Shown here: piece by piece, positions 1 to 6,032 of the stretch
How the letters are laid out: every line of letters starts with the position of its first letter
Numbering within the stretch: position 1 is the stretch's first letter
Source: Euryarchaeota archaeon UBA226
GTDB lineage: Archaea > Thermoplasmatota > Poseidoniia > Poseidoniales > Poseidoniaceae
DNA: 6,032 nt
NCBI GenBank assembly: GCA_002505935.1
Contig: DAWL01000032.1
Location: forward strand, 1-6,032
Reading direction: 5' to 3'
The notes under the pieces: generated by a model
Told to the model about the DNA's origin: nothing
The model's database searches: none
Seen by the model: the letters and a program-made list of their open reading frames with translations, nothing else
Position numbers and translations under genes: made by a program

Positions 1-68
1 ACTAAATCTCGCAACCTCTGCCAGCGCGGGTCGTCCCTCAACTGAGAATGTACGGTCATCTTCCTCAT
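1..68 (-). CDS. 5' part of an unrecognised minus-strand gene, running off the left edge
   Basis: Reading the minus strand leftwards from an ATG at 68-66 gives an open frame of 22 complete codons to the window edge. It includes the stretch LRDDPRWQRLRDL, which looks like ordinary soluble-protein sequence rather than random translation. A second in-frame ATG lies at 59-57. The frame also stays open upstream to an ATG at 188-186, giving 62 codons with the readable segment RPGYRTFIDTVHDRN. The true start may therefore lie further in, which would overlap the 5' end of the polymerase gene. I chose 68 because it avoids that overlap and leaves a divergent intergenic gap. I recognise no family from so short a fragment and assign no function. 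The plus-strand frames of this stretch are interrupted or less protein-like. Confidence 0.45.
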   Translation of the reverse strand, partial: MRKMTVHSQLRDDPRWQRLRDL

Positions 69-144
69 GTTGCGGTCATGAACAGTGTCGATGAATGTTC
101 TGTAACCCGGCCTTGGTAAGGAAGGGGAGTGACGCGCATACTTG
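69..144. other. Short divergent gap between the left-edge gene and the DP2 gene
   Basis: If the left gene starts at 68 and DP2 at 145, this is the only non-coding space in the left part of the window. It would have to contain both promoters. I see no clear archaeal TATA/BRE element on either strand. The gap could be partly coding on the minus strand, since that frame is open to 188. Confidence 0.35.
124..132 (+). promoter_or_regulatory. Possible Shine-Dalgarno site for DP2
   Basis: GGGGAGTGA resembles the anti-CCUCC consensus GGAGGTGA. It ends 12 bases before the ATG at 145 and 9 bases before the in-frame TTG at 142. It favours a start at 142/145 over the downstream in-frame ATG at 172, which has no purine-rich site in front of it. 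The spacing to 145 is a little long and many archaeal mRNAs are leaderless, so this is only moderate support. Confidence 0.35.
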
Positions 145-3100
145 ATGAGGCCTCGGCGTAAGCAACCCCCTATGGCCTCGGCGGACATATCGGATTCCAA
201 TGTCCAGACAGGCTCACAATCTCTTGTGACCGATATAGATGAAAAGCGCCTTCAGCGAGAGATGGATTCGTATCACCAATGGCTAGATGATAAGACTGAG
301 GAGTGTTATCAAATAGCAACTATCGCTCGACAAAAGGGCTTAGATCACTCATTAGATGTTGAAATTCCGCGCGCTAATGACCTCGCCGGAAGAACCGAGA
401 AATTGTTAGTAGATTATCTCCAAGATTTGGAGATTGCTGATGACATTAGAACTATGCTAGCCGAACATGATCGTGAAACTACAGCCATCAAGATGGCGCA
501 AAATGTTGCAAAACAATTCAGAGAATCTGGACAAGACATGGTCACTTCAATCGATGTTGGCTTACGTGTTGGTTTAGCGATTCTGACTGAAGCCGTTTTG
601 GTTGCCCCATTGGAAGGTATCAGCGAAGTCAGGCTATTGAGTAATGCCGATGGTTCTGAATTTGTTTCTGTCCACTTCGCTGGACCTATTCGGGCAGCAG
701 GAGGAACTGGACAAGCTTTGGGCGTGTTGATTGCCGACATGATTCGCAGAGATATGGGGATCGGGCCATACGTACCAACACAGCCACAGATTGAACGAGT
801 GAAAGAGGAATTTGGATTATACCGAGGTAATCTACAGTATCGCCCCCCTCCTGAAGAGATTGAAGTCATGGTCAAAGATTGTCCAGTCATGATTAATGGA
901 GAATCTACAGAAGATATCGAATGTAGCGGTTACGGACACGTTACGAATATCGATGAGCCGCGAATCAGAGGCGGGGTGCTTCTGGTGATAGGGGAGGGGC
1001 TTTGCCTAAAAGCGCCAAAAATCCAGAGACATACTGAAAGATTGAACGTCCCGGGATGGGACTTCATCTCTAAATTCGTAGCCAAAGAAGAAAAGGATGG
1101 GGAGAAGAAATTCGTAAGCAAAAGAGTAGAGCCGATTCGAAAGTTCATGCAGGATATCATTGCTGGGAGACCGGTATTTGGAGATCCGTTGGAACGTGGA
1201 GGTTTCAGACTAAGATATGGAAGGGGAAGGGCGTCTGGATTGGCTGCAGGTTCAATCAATCCTACTTCCATGTCAGTAATGGATGATTTCTTAGCCGTTG
1301 GTACGCAGATGAAGATTGAGAGACCAGGTAAAGCATGTGCAGTTACTCCATGCGACGAATTAGAAGGGCCGTGGGTCATTCTCAACGATGGGCGCTTCCT
1401 CAGGATTGACAATCAGTCGCAATGGAAGGAGCATGGAAATTCGAGCATCGAAATCTGGGACAATGGAGAGATCGCTCTAGGTTATGGAGAATTCATGGAG
1501 AATAACAAGAATCTAGTCCCTGCATCTTACTGTACTGATTGGTGGGCCAGCGAATTAGTCGAAGCAATCGAAGCGGGGAGTTCGGTTGAAGAATTGTGTG
1601 AAATGCTTGGTATCGATTCATTACCAGAATTGAGTAGAGACAAACACCGTTTCCTGAGGAGCATGACTCTTGATTGGGATAGTTCAGTTGCAATTAGCAA
1701 GAAATATGGCACATCATTACCGCCTCCAAACAATCCTTGGTGGATTGATTTACCACTCGAATGGGTGGGTGAATTGGCTCAAATCCTTGAAAGTGCAACT
1801 ATTCAAAATGGAATGCTGATATTGAAAGAGGTCGTCAAAGATTGGAAACGAAATCAGAACTATCTTGATTCATTACCAGAAAAATACGAGTTGATTTTTG
1901 ACCATCACGAAAGAAGTATACCTCATATCAAAAGACATGGATTCGCCAAGGCTTGTATGATGCTTCTCGGCTTAGAGCACCACCATTCTGATGGTGATTT
2001 GTGTATTACTGGTGTTTGGCAATCCGTCTTGGAAGGGTTTGGCTTACAACCCGATGGAAAGGTTGTGAAAAGGGTCCGAGCGATGGAGGAACATCTAACG
2101 GAACGATTGGACAGATTACAAAATGCAAAAGCAGTAATTGGGCAGGAAGGGGAGAGATTAGCAGATTTACACAGAAGAAGAACAGATGTTCGTATCGCTG
2201 CTGAAACAGATGCTCGTCAAAGAGGCCTCTCGATTGCTGAGACTGACAAAGTGGGTCGAGAAGCAATGGAGGAAGTCGAAGATTCTGGGCCGGCCAACCC
2301 TTCGGATTTGATGGCGGCAAGAAGCCTAGAAGACGAGCATGCGATCGAGGGTTCGCTATGGTTAGTAAGGAAATGTAGCAATCTCCGATGGGAAAATAGC
2401 GTGGCCGTCAGGGTTGGTGCAAGAATGGGTAGACCGGAAAAAGCCGCACCTAGAGAAAAGCCCACTACACATTGCATATTTCCAGTAGGAACCTCTGGGG
2501 GCCCTCAGCGTTTATTCTCAGTATTGATCGATAAGAATAGTTTCAATGCTGATGTTGGAAGAAGAACCTGTACCATTTGTGGTCGTTCAGCAATCATGCT
2601 TAGATGTCAAAATGAAGATCCGGCAACGGGCAAGATTTGTGGCGGTAGAACCGAGATGTCTGGTGGGGAAAAAGAAGGGAGCCGTAGAAGGGGAGTTGCT
2701 CAAAATATTCGTTTTGCTTCCTTCATGGAAGAGGCAAGATTGTCTCTGGGCATTGATGTCCTACCAAAATCCATCAAAGGTCAGAAAAAACTGATGTCAA
2801 GAGATCAAACTCCTGAGGCTTTGGAAAAGGGTATCCTTCGTGCCTTACATGGAGTGCCAGTATTTCGTGATGGCACGGTTAGATTCGATATGAGTGATGT
2901 GCCAACAACTCACTTTACTCCTACTGAAGTCGGAGTTGCTTGGCCGCGCCTATTCGATCTTGGATATACTCACGACATAGATGGTAAACCGTTGAATAGC
3001 GATGAACAGATGCTAGAAATTTACCCTCAAGATTTCATCGCCAGCAAATCTGCTGCCGATTTCTTCCTAAGAACATCTCACTATATCGATGATTTGCTGG

Positions 3101-4095
3101 AGCGATATTACGGCCTGGAAAGTTACTATCAAGCGGAGACCATCGATGATTTGGTTGGGCATTTGATAATTGGATTAGCACCTCACACATCAGGAGGTGT
3201 GCTGAGTAGATTCATTGGCTGGTCTGATTCCTCCGGAGGGTTCGCTCACCCACTATTTCACGCTTCAAAGAGAAGAAATTGCGATGGTGACGAGGATGCC
3301 ATCATGTTGCTATTAGATGGGTTGCTTAACTTCAGCAAGCATATCCTACCTGCAAACCGCGGTGGACAAATGGATGCACCATTAGTTCTAACTACAAGAT
3401 TGAATCCTACTGAAATCGACAAAGAAGCCTTGAATGTTGATTCTGCTTGGTATTATCCTTCAACATTCTATGAGTCTAGTAAACAACAAGTTCACCCGAA
3501 AGAAATTCTCCATATGATGGATATCGTCGAACGGAGATTGGAACATATTTCTGCAGTTAGGGGATATGGCTTCACTCACGACACAAAACGTATCGATGAA
3601 GGCCCTGCTCTCTCAGCATACAAGACTCTAGAAACAATGGTTGACAAGATGAATGGGCAATTGAAATTGGGTAGCAAATTACGTGGGGTCGATGTGCGAA
3701 ATGTCGCTTCAAGTGTGGTCAGGTCGCACTTCCTTCCCGATTTAAGAGGAAATTTGCTTGCATTTACGCGCCAAAAAGTTCGTTGTGTTTCTTGTGGACA
3801 TAAATACCGAAGAATGCCTCTAGCAGGACATTGTATCCAGAAAACCAAGCGGCTTTCGAAAGGACTGGGAGCTCATGGAGTAACTGACAGCGGAGGGGAC
3901 ATCTGCAAAGGCAATCTCGCATTGACAGTCTCTGAAGGTGCTGTTCGCAAATACATCAATGTAACCAAACACGTAATGGAAACATACGGAGTTGACGACT
4001 ACACGCGCCAGAACGTGGAATGGTTGGCTGCCAGTACTGAAAGCCTGTTCAACAATGACAAAGCAAAACAGATGTCATTGTCAGATTTCCTCTGA
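145..4095 (+). CDS. polC: DNA polymerase D (PolD) large catalytic subunit DP2
   Basis: This is the catalytic subunit of the archaeal D-family replicative polymerase. It works with the exonuclease subunit DP1 (not in this window) and the sliding clamp PCNA to extend DNA at the fork. The 1316-residue length (from 145) slightly exceeds the roughly 1270 of intein-free Pyrococcus DP2. Visible signatures, in order: GPIRAAGGTGQA near residue 180; a charged helical region about 646-735; ARMGRPEKA at 759-767; a Cys4 zinc motif (C809, C812, C821, C832); the block HPLFHASKRRNCDGDED, whose D1047 and D1049 match the catalytic aspartate pair of the double-psi beta-barrel core; a second Cys4 motif (C1214, C1217, C1230, C1254); and a terminal PCNA-binding box QMSLSDFL at 1309-1316. 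There is no intein at the NCDGDED site, where some archaea carry one. In both zinc motifs the third-to-fourth cysteine gap is widened. The start is uncertain: TTG 142, ATG 145 and ATG 172 are all in frame. I chose 145 because a GGGGAGTGA site precedes it. Residues 1-9 are basic and proline-rich and could be untranslated if 172 is used. The gene is intact, with no frameshift. Confidence 0.97.
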   Translation: MRPRRKQPPMASADISDSNVQTGSQSLVTDIDEKRLQREMDSYHQWLDDKTEECYQIATIARQKGLDHSLDVEIPRANDLAGRTEKLLVDYLQDLEIADDIRTMLAEHDRETTAIKMAQNVAKQFRESGQDMVTSIDVGLRVGLAILTEAVLVAPLEGISEVRLLSNADGSEFVSVHFAGPIRAAGGTGQALGVLIADMIRRDMGIGPYVPTQPQIERVKEEFGLYRGNLQYRPPPEEIEVMVKDCPVMINGESTEDIECSGYGHVTNIDEPRIRGGVLLVIGEGLCLKAPKIQRHTERLNVPGWDFISKFVAKEEKDGEKKFVSKRVEPIRKFMQDIIAGRPVFGDPLERGGFRLRYGRGRASGLAAGSINPTSMSVMDDFLAVGTQMKIERPGKACAVTPCDELEGPWVILNDGRFLRIDNQSQWKEHGNSSIEIWDNGEIALGYGEFMENNKNLVPASYCTDWWASELVEAIEAGSSVEELCEMLGIDSLPELSRDKHRFLRSMTLDWDSSVAISKKYGTSLPPPNNPWWIDLPLEWVGELAQILESATIQNGMLILKEVVKDWKRNQNYLDSLPEKYELIFDHHERSIPHIKRHGFAKACMMLLGLEHHHSDGDLCITGVWQSVLEGFGLQPDGKVVKRVRAMEEHLTERLDRLQNAKAVIGQEGERLADLHRRRTDVRIAAETDARQRGLSIAETDKVGREAMEEVEDSGPANPSDLMAARSLEDEHAIEGSLWLVRKCSNLRWENSVAVRVGARMGRPEKAAPREKPTTHCIFPVGTSGGPQRLFSVLIDKNSFNADVGRRTCTICGRSAIMLRCQNEDPATGKICGGRTEMSGGEKEGSRRRGVAQNIRFASFMEEARLSLGIDVLPKSIKGQKKLMSRDQTPEALEKGILRALHGVPVFRDGTVRFDMSDVPTTHFTPTEVGVAWPRLFDLGYTHDIDGKPLNSDEQMLEIYPQDFIASKSAADFFLRTSHYIDDLLERYYGLESYYQAETIDDLVGHLIIGLAPHTSGGVLSRFIGWSDSSGGFAHPLFHASKRRNCDGDEDAIMLLLDGLLNFSKHILPANRGGQMDAPLVLTTRLNPTEIDKEALNVDSAWYYPSTFYESSKQQVHPKEILHMMDIVERRLEHISAVRGYGFTHDTKRIDEGPALSAYKTLETMVDKMNGQLKLGSKLRGVDVRNVASSVVRSHFLPDLRGNLLAFTRQKVRCVSCGHKYRRMPLAGHCIQKTKRLSKGLGAHGVTDSGGDICKGNLALTVSEGAVRKYINVTKHVMETYGVDDYTRQNVEWLAASTESLFNNDKAKQMSLSDFL
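4052..4081. repeat. Perfect 9-base inverted repeat inside the DP2 3' end
   Basis: ACAATGACA at 4052-4060 is the exact reverse complement of TGTCATTGT at 4073-4081. The loop is 12 bases and purine/A-rich on the plus strand. It lies in the last codons of DP2, within and just before the PCNA-binding box. In either transcript it could fold as a hairpin. It may be part of termination at the convergent junction, or a chance product of codon choice. Confidence 0.5.
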
Positions 4096-4108
4096 TTAAT
4101 CTTCTTTC
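4081..4108 (+). terminator. Weak candidate terminator at the DP2 stop: small hairpin then pyrimidine/U-rich tract
   Basis: TCAGA at 4081-4085 pairs with TCTGA at 4091-4095 around a five-base loop, so the second arm includes the TGA stop. It is followed by the T-rich stretch TTAATCTTCTTTC. It directly adjoins the 9-base inverted repeat at 4052-4081, sharing one base. Archaeal termination depends mainly on U-rich tracts, and this tract is interrupted, so the call is tentative. Because the next gene's stop begins at 4096, any terminator here must sit in coding DNA. Confidence 0.25.
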
Positions 4109-5013
4109 ATCAAATCGTAGATGTCTCCCACTCTCTGAATCCTGTTGTCAGCCGCCAACGGATCCTCGAGTCCCGACAAAGTGTCTAATTCCATGTCTTC
4201 GATTAGTTCCGTCTGGTCAATTTGAGGAATATCTGGCTCCAACTCTTCTCCAGCATCTGTCTCAGCGTTCATTACCGGCTGACTGACTGCTAATTGCTCC
4301 GAAACCATGCTGCCACCAAGGTAAGGCTGTAGATCATTAATCTCGGCTGCGGTGCGGTCTAACTCCTCCATTTCACGGTGAATCGCTTGCCAATCTTCCA
4401 ACCTGCGCAAACGTGCTAATGGTTGCACCCTCTTCGACCGTGATAATTTACGACGGGCCACTAATATTGCCGGAAGTGGAAATAGAATCGCCATGACGGT
4501 TGCGATTATGTATCCTTCACTAGACAATCCCTTCCATACCTGCATGTGAACGGTTTGTTCGGCTTGGACTCCAAACGGCACTGTGGTCGAAACTCGGTGC
4601 GTACCGGGAGAAAGTTGTAACTCGGTTGAACAGTCCTCTCCCACTTGTCCGGACCATTGATGCAATACGTTACCCCTTGAGTCCAACATCCTCCATGAGA
4701 CATCTGTCGAATTAGCTTCTTTGGTTTCATCCAAAACAAACTGACAATCAATCGTTGTAGGAACCGTTCTAGCCATTAGCATCATATCGGGCACCTCAAA
4801 AGTGTGCATACTTCGAAAACCTGCTTCGGGCTTGTTTACTTCTACATCACTGGTTTGACTTTGCGCAACAAGCCAAGCCGAATTCATTCCAACAATCATG
4901 AAAATCATCAGCAAGAAGGCTTGCTGTTGAGTGCGCTTTGCTTGTAATTCTGTAACTGGATCATCCGCTCCTTCTGGAGATGTTTGGGGGTCATCTTCAG
5001 GAATCACGAACAT
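4096..5013 (-). CDS. Two-pass membrane protein of unknown function with an external beta-rich domain and an acidic cytoplasmic tail
   Basis: I do not recognise a family. From the ATG at 5013 the protein has 305 residues. It starts with an acidic N-terminus, then a first membrane segment at about 33-50 (FLLMIFMIVGMNSAWLVA). A domain of about 115 residues follows, with alternating hydrophobic residues and two cysteines (C90 and C128) that could form a disulfide. The second membrane segment is at about 167-185, followed at once by the basic stretch RRKLSRSKR. Basic residues before the first segment and after the second imply both ends inside and the middle domain outside. The tail of about 115 residues has a charged helical part (about 200-228) and a very acidic part ending in RVGDIYDLMKED. 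An in-frame GTG directly precedes the ATG (5016). Its first 17 bases overlap the end of mptE, suggesting co-transcription and translational coupling. A GGAG lies 12 bases upstream of the ATG, and another is only 2 bases away, too close to serve. Its stop abuts that of DP2. A link to pterin metabolism or replication would be guesswork. Confidence 0.85.
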   Translation of the reverse strand: MFVIPEDDPQTSPEGADDPVTELQAKRTQQQAFLLMIFMIVGMNSAWLVAQSQTSDVEVNKPEAGFRSMHTFEVPDMMLMARTVPTTIDCQFVLDETKEANSTDVSWRMLDSRGNVLHQWSGQVGEDCSTELQLSPGTHRVSTTVPFGVQAEQTVHMQVWKGLSSEGYIIATVMAILFPLPAILVARRKLSRSKRVQPLARLRRLEDWQAIHREMEELDRTAAEINDLQPYLGGSMVSEQLAVSQPVMNAETDAGEELEPDIPQIDQTELIEDMELDTLSGLEDPLAADNRIQRVGDIYDLMKED

Positions 5014-5851
5014 CACTCCATTTGACTCCAGTTAGATTGATGATTTCAGCCATCCATTCGAGTTTTCGTGATTTGATTAGAGAATCCGTGTTTCCACTCC
5101 ATCTACCAACCTCGTCAGTTCTGAAACCACATAGGACAATATTCTCTATGTCAACACCCACATGTTTTGCCAAAGCAATGGCTCGATCTCCGTCTGTGAA
5201 TCCTCCTGGATTAATTGTGCCTTCAATGACCTCAGGACATTGATGTGTCAGGACTATCGGAAGGGGGGAAGTAAGACACCTCTCCAACAAGTTCCTCCAA
5301 TTTTCCATGTTGTCTCCATGAGCATGCAGAATCAAGGGGGCCCTACGAGTCAATGCATCATCGAGATATGGGTGGCCATCTGCATCCGAAACTACTGCTA
5401 CAAGATTTTCCCATGCCTCTTCAGAATTTTCCAACTCAGAAAAGACCCCAATCGCCCCATCCGCAACCAAGATGGCGTCTCCATAATTCATGCAAGCACG
5501 GAGTTCTTCTGCTTGGACTGCAGCGCCTACAATTACAACACGTTTTGCTGAACATAGAGTTTCGGAAATTTTTGATAGGCACTTTTGCCTGTTCTCTTGT
5601 TGCCACACAAAACATTCTGTTTCTGAAATCTCTTCAAGCAATGAATGAATACTCCGCTGATCTCTTTCGAGACTCCATCCAAATTCCCCTCTAATTCGTT
5701 CCTGAATCTGAATCAAAGGAGGTAACAAGGTGGCATTGGCTTCCGGCACGACTTTCGCAGCACCGATAATGACATCAAACCACTCCACAGATTCTCTCAC
5801 TTCAGTCGTTTGTTTCAAAAACCCTCGACTTTGTTCGACGAATGATGCCAA
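4997..5851 (-). CDS. mptE: Archaeal 6-hydroxymethyl-7,8-dihydropterin diphosphokinase (MptE-like, DUF115)
   Basis: The predicted enzyme transfers diphosphate from ATP to 6-hydroxymethyl-7,8-dihydropterin, giving AMP and the activated pterin used to build tetrahydromethanopterin or folate-type one-carbon carriers. It is a cytosolic protein that replaces bacterial FolK in archaea. The family pattern is readable across 284 residues: FGWSLERD (57-64), the glycine-containing strand-turn RVVIVGA (104-110), VADGAIGVF (129-137), VSDADG (154-159, where the family usually has TDLDG), HAHGDN (176-181), and the strongly diagnostic GGFTDGDRA (216-224). The C-terminus overlaps the downstream membrane-protein gene by 17 bases. 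The start is uncertain. The longest frame begins at a TTG (5851), which would overlap the priL ATG at 5842. GTG codons at 5800 and 5788 are alternatives, and family members often begin only about 15 residues before the FGWS-like motif, near residue 45 here. There is no clear ribosome binding site for any of these. The first 40 or so residues are therefore less certain than the rest. Confidence 0.88.
   Translation of the reverse strand: MASFVEQSRGFLKQTTEVRESVEWFDVIIGAAKVVPEANATLLPPLIQIQERIRGEFGWSLERDQRSIHSLLEEISETECFVWQQENRQKCLSKISETLCSAKRVVIVGAAVQAEELRACMNYGDAILVADGAIGVFSELENSEEAWENLVAVVSDADGHPYLDDALTRRAPLILHAHGDNMENWRNLLERCLTSPLPIVLTHQCPEVIEGTINPGGFTDGDRAIALAKHVGVDIENIVLCGFRTDEVGRWSGNTDSLIKSRKLEWMAEIINLTGVKWSDVRDS
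5813..5822 (+). promoter_or_regulatory. Possible TATA-like element for a leaderless priL transcript
   Basis: TTTCAAAAAC is the most A/T-rich stretch near the divergent junction. It is centred about 25 bases upstream of the ATG at 5842, the spacing expected if transcription starts at or next to that codon. It departs from the TTTAWATA-like consensus by its C. It lies inside the longest mptE frame but would be non-coding if mptE starts at 5800 or 5788. Confidence 0.25.
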
Positions 5852-6032
5852 TACCGATGGAGGTGCCGGAAATCTCTGACGAGGTCACTCTTGCCAGGTA
5901 CCCTTTCCTACCTCAATCGGGACCATGGATACAAATGATGGCTCAAACAGAAGGTATCGATTTAGATTCCCTATTAGATTCCGAATTCTTGGAGGACACC
6001 CGTAGAAGAGGAAGGTTACGCTTAGTCGAATC
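5842..6032 (+). CDS. priL: DNA primase large subunit PriL, N-terminal part (runs off the right edge)
   Basis: PriL is the regulatory subunit of the archaeal/eukaryotic-type primase. With the catalytic subunit PriS it makes the primers that PolD and other polymerases extend. Its later iron-sulfur domain is outside the window. The 63 codons present contain LARYPFLPQ at residues 17-25, matching the conserved N-terminal ARYPFL/AKYPFL motif of archaeal PriL. A helical stretch follows (GIDLDSLLDSEFLEDTRRRG) that fits the usual pattern of an LxxLL-type segment before an arginine-rich helix. The frame has a stop at 5770-5772 and no start codon between it and 5842. ATG 5842, ATG 5845 and ATG 5857 are all possible, and none has a Shine-Dalgarno site, consistent with a leaderless mRNA. 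If 5857 is used, the gene no longer overlaps the TTG start of mptE. Together with DP2 it places replication genes on both sides of the minus-strand pair. Confidence 0.8.
   Translation, partial: MMPIPMEVPEISDEVTLARYPFLPQSGPWIQMMAQTEGIDLDSLLDSEFLEDTRRRGRLRLVE

Noticed and set aside
414..890. Minus-strand open frame of 158 codons inside DP2
   Set aside because: It lies wholly opposite strongly conserved DP2 sequence (including GPIRAAGG) and its translation is serine/isoleucine/proline-rich, typical of an antisense shadow.
930..1412. Minus-strand open frame of 160 codons inside DP2
   Set aside because: It lies antisense to an intact conserved gene, has low-complexity translation and has no regulatory signal of its own.
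2006..2477. Overlapping minus-strand frames opposite the charged helical segment of DP2
   Set aside because: Leucine- and serine-rich translations arise from complementing E/K/R/Q codons. Nothing in them resembles a protein domain.
2546..2794. Plus-strand alternative frame of 82 codons through the first zinc motif
   Set aside because: It sits in the wrong frame within intact DP2. There is no frameshift to explain, since the DP2 frame keeps all its motifs.
3277..3300. Possible intein site at the DP2 catalytic motif
   Set aside because: RRNCDGDED is contiguous and no intein splice blocks or endonuclease domain are present.
5162..5694. Plus-strand frames of 113 and 129 codons opposite mptE
   Set aside because: The mptE frame carries recognisable family motifs here, whereas these translations are rich in H, Q, C and S and look like shadows.
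4991..5860. Tandem start codons (TTG-ATG at DP2, GTG-ATG at the membrane gene, ATG-ATG at priL) as a shared signal
   Set aside because: Three cases in one window are too few to separate from chance, and the true starts are unproven.
1..6032. CRISPR array, tRNA, rRNA, insertion sequence or attachment site
   Set aside because: No regularly spaced direct repeats, cloverleaf-like segments, transposase motifs or terminal inverted repeats were seen by eye on either strand. Nearly all bases are accounted for by genes.

Overview
The window looks like a piece of a euryarchaeal chromosome. The main evidence is a complete gene for the large catalytic subunit (DP2) of the archaeal replicative polymerase PolD. 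It is joined by the N-terminus of the archaeal/eukaryotic-type primase large subunit (PriL) and an archaeal-type 6-hydroxymethyl-dihydropterin diphosphokinase (MptE/DUF115). The moderate base composition, very tight packing and protein character suggest an uncultured marine lineage such as Marine Group II (Poseidoniales, Thermoplasmatota). That placement is inference, because no rRNA is present.

Layout from left to right. Positions 1-68 (reading possibly open to 188) hold the 5' end of an unrecognised minus-strand gene that leaves the window. A short divergent gap of about 75 bases carries a possible ribosome binding site for DP2. Positions 145-4095 (+) are DP2, intact and without an intein. 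Its stop codon directly abuts, with no intervening base, the stop codon of a minus-strand gene at 4096-5013. That gene encodes an unrecognised two-pass membrane protein. It overlaps by 17 bases the end of mptE (4997-5851, minus), so the two form a minus-strand pair. At the right edge priL starts on the plus strand (5842 or 5857) and runs off the window. The mptE and priL starts are back to back or overlapping.

Two plus-strand replication genes (PolD large subunit and primase large subunit) therefore flank an opposite-strand pair made of a pterin/folate-type cofactor gene and a membrane protein of unknown function. No mobile element, CRISPR array, tRNA or rRNA was seen. The points that most merit a second look are: (1) both Cys4 zinc motifs of DP2 have a widened gap between the third and fourth cysteine; (2) two inverted repeats lie back to back inside the last DP2 codons at the zero-gap convergent junction; (3) DP2 has a long charged helical segment just before its ARMGRPEKA motif; (4) the uncharacterised membrane protein appears translationally coupled to mptE. 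I did not find a convincing new defence or mobile system here.
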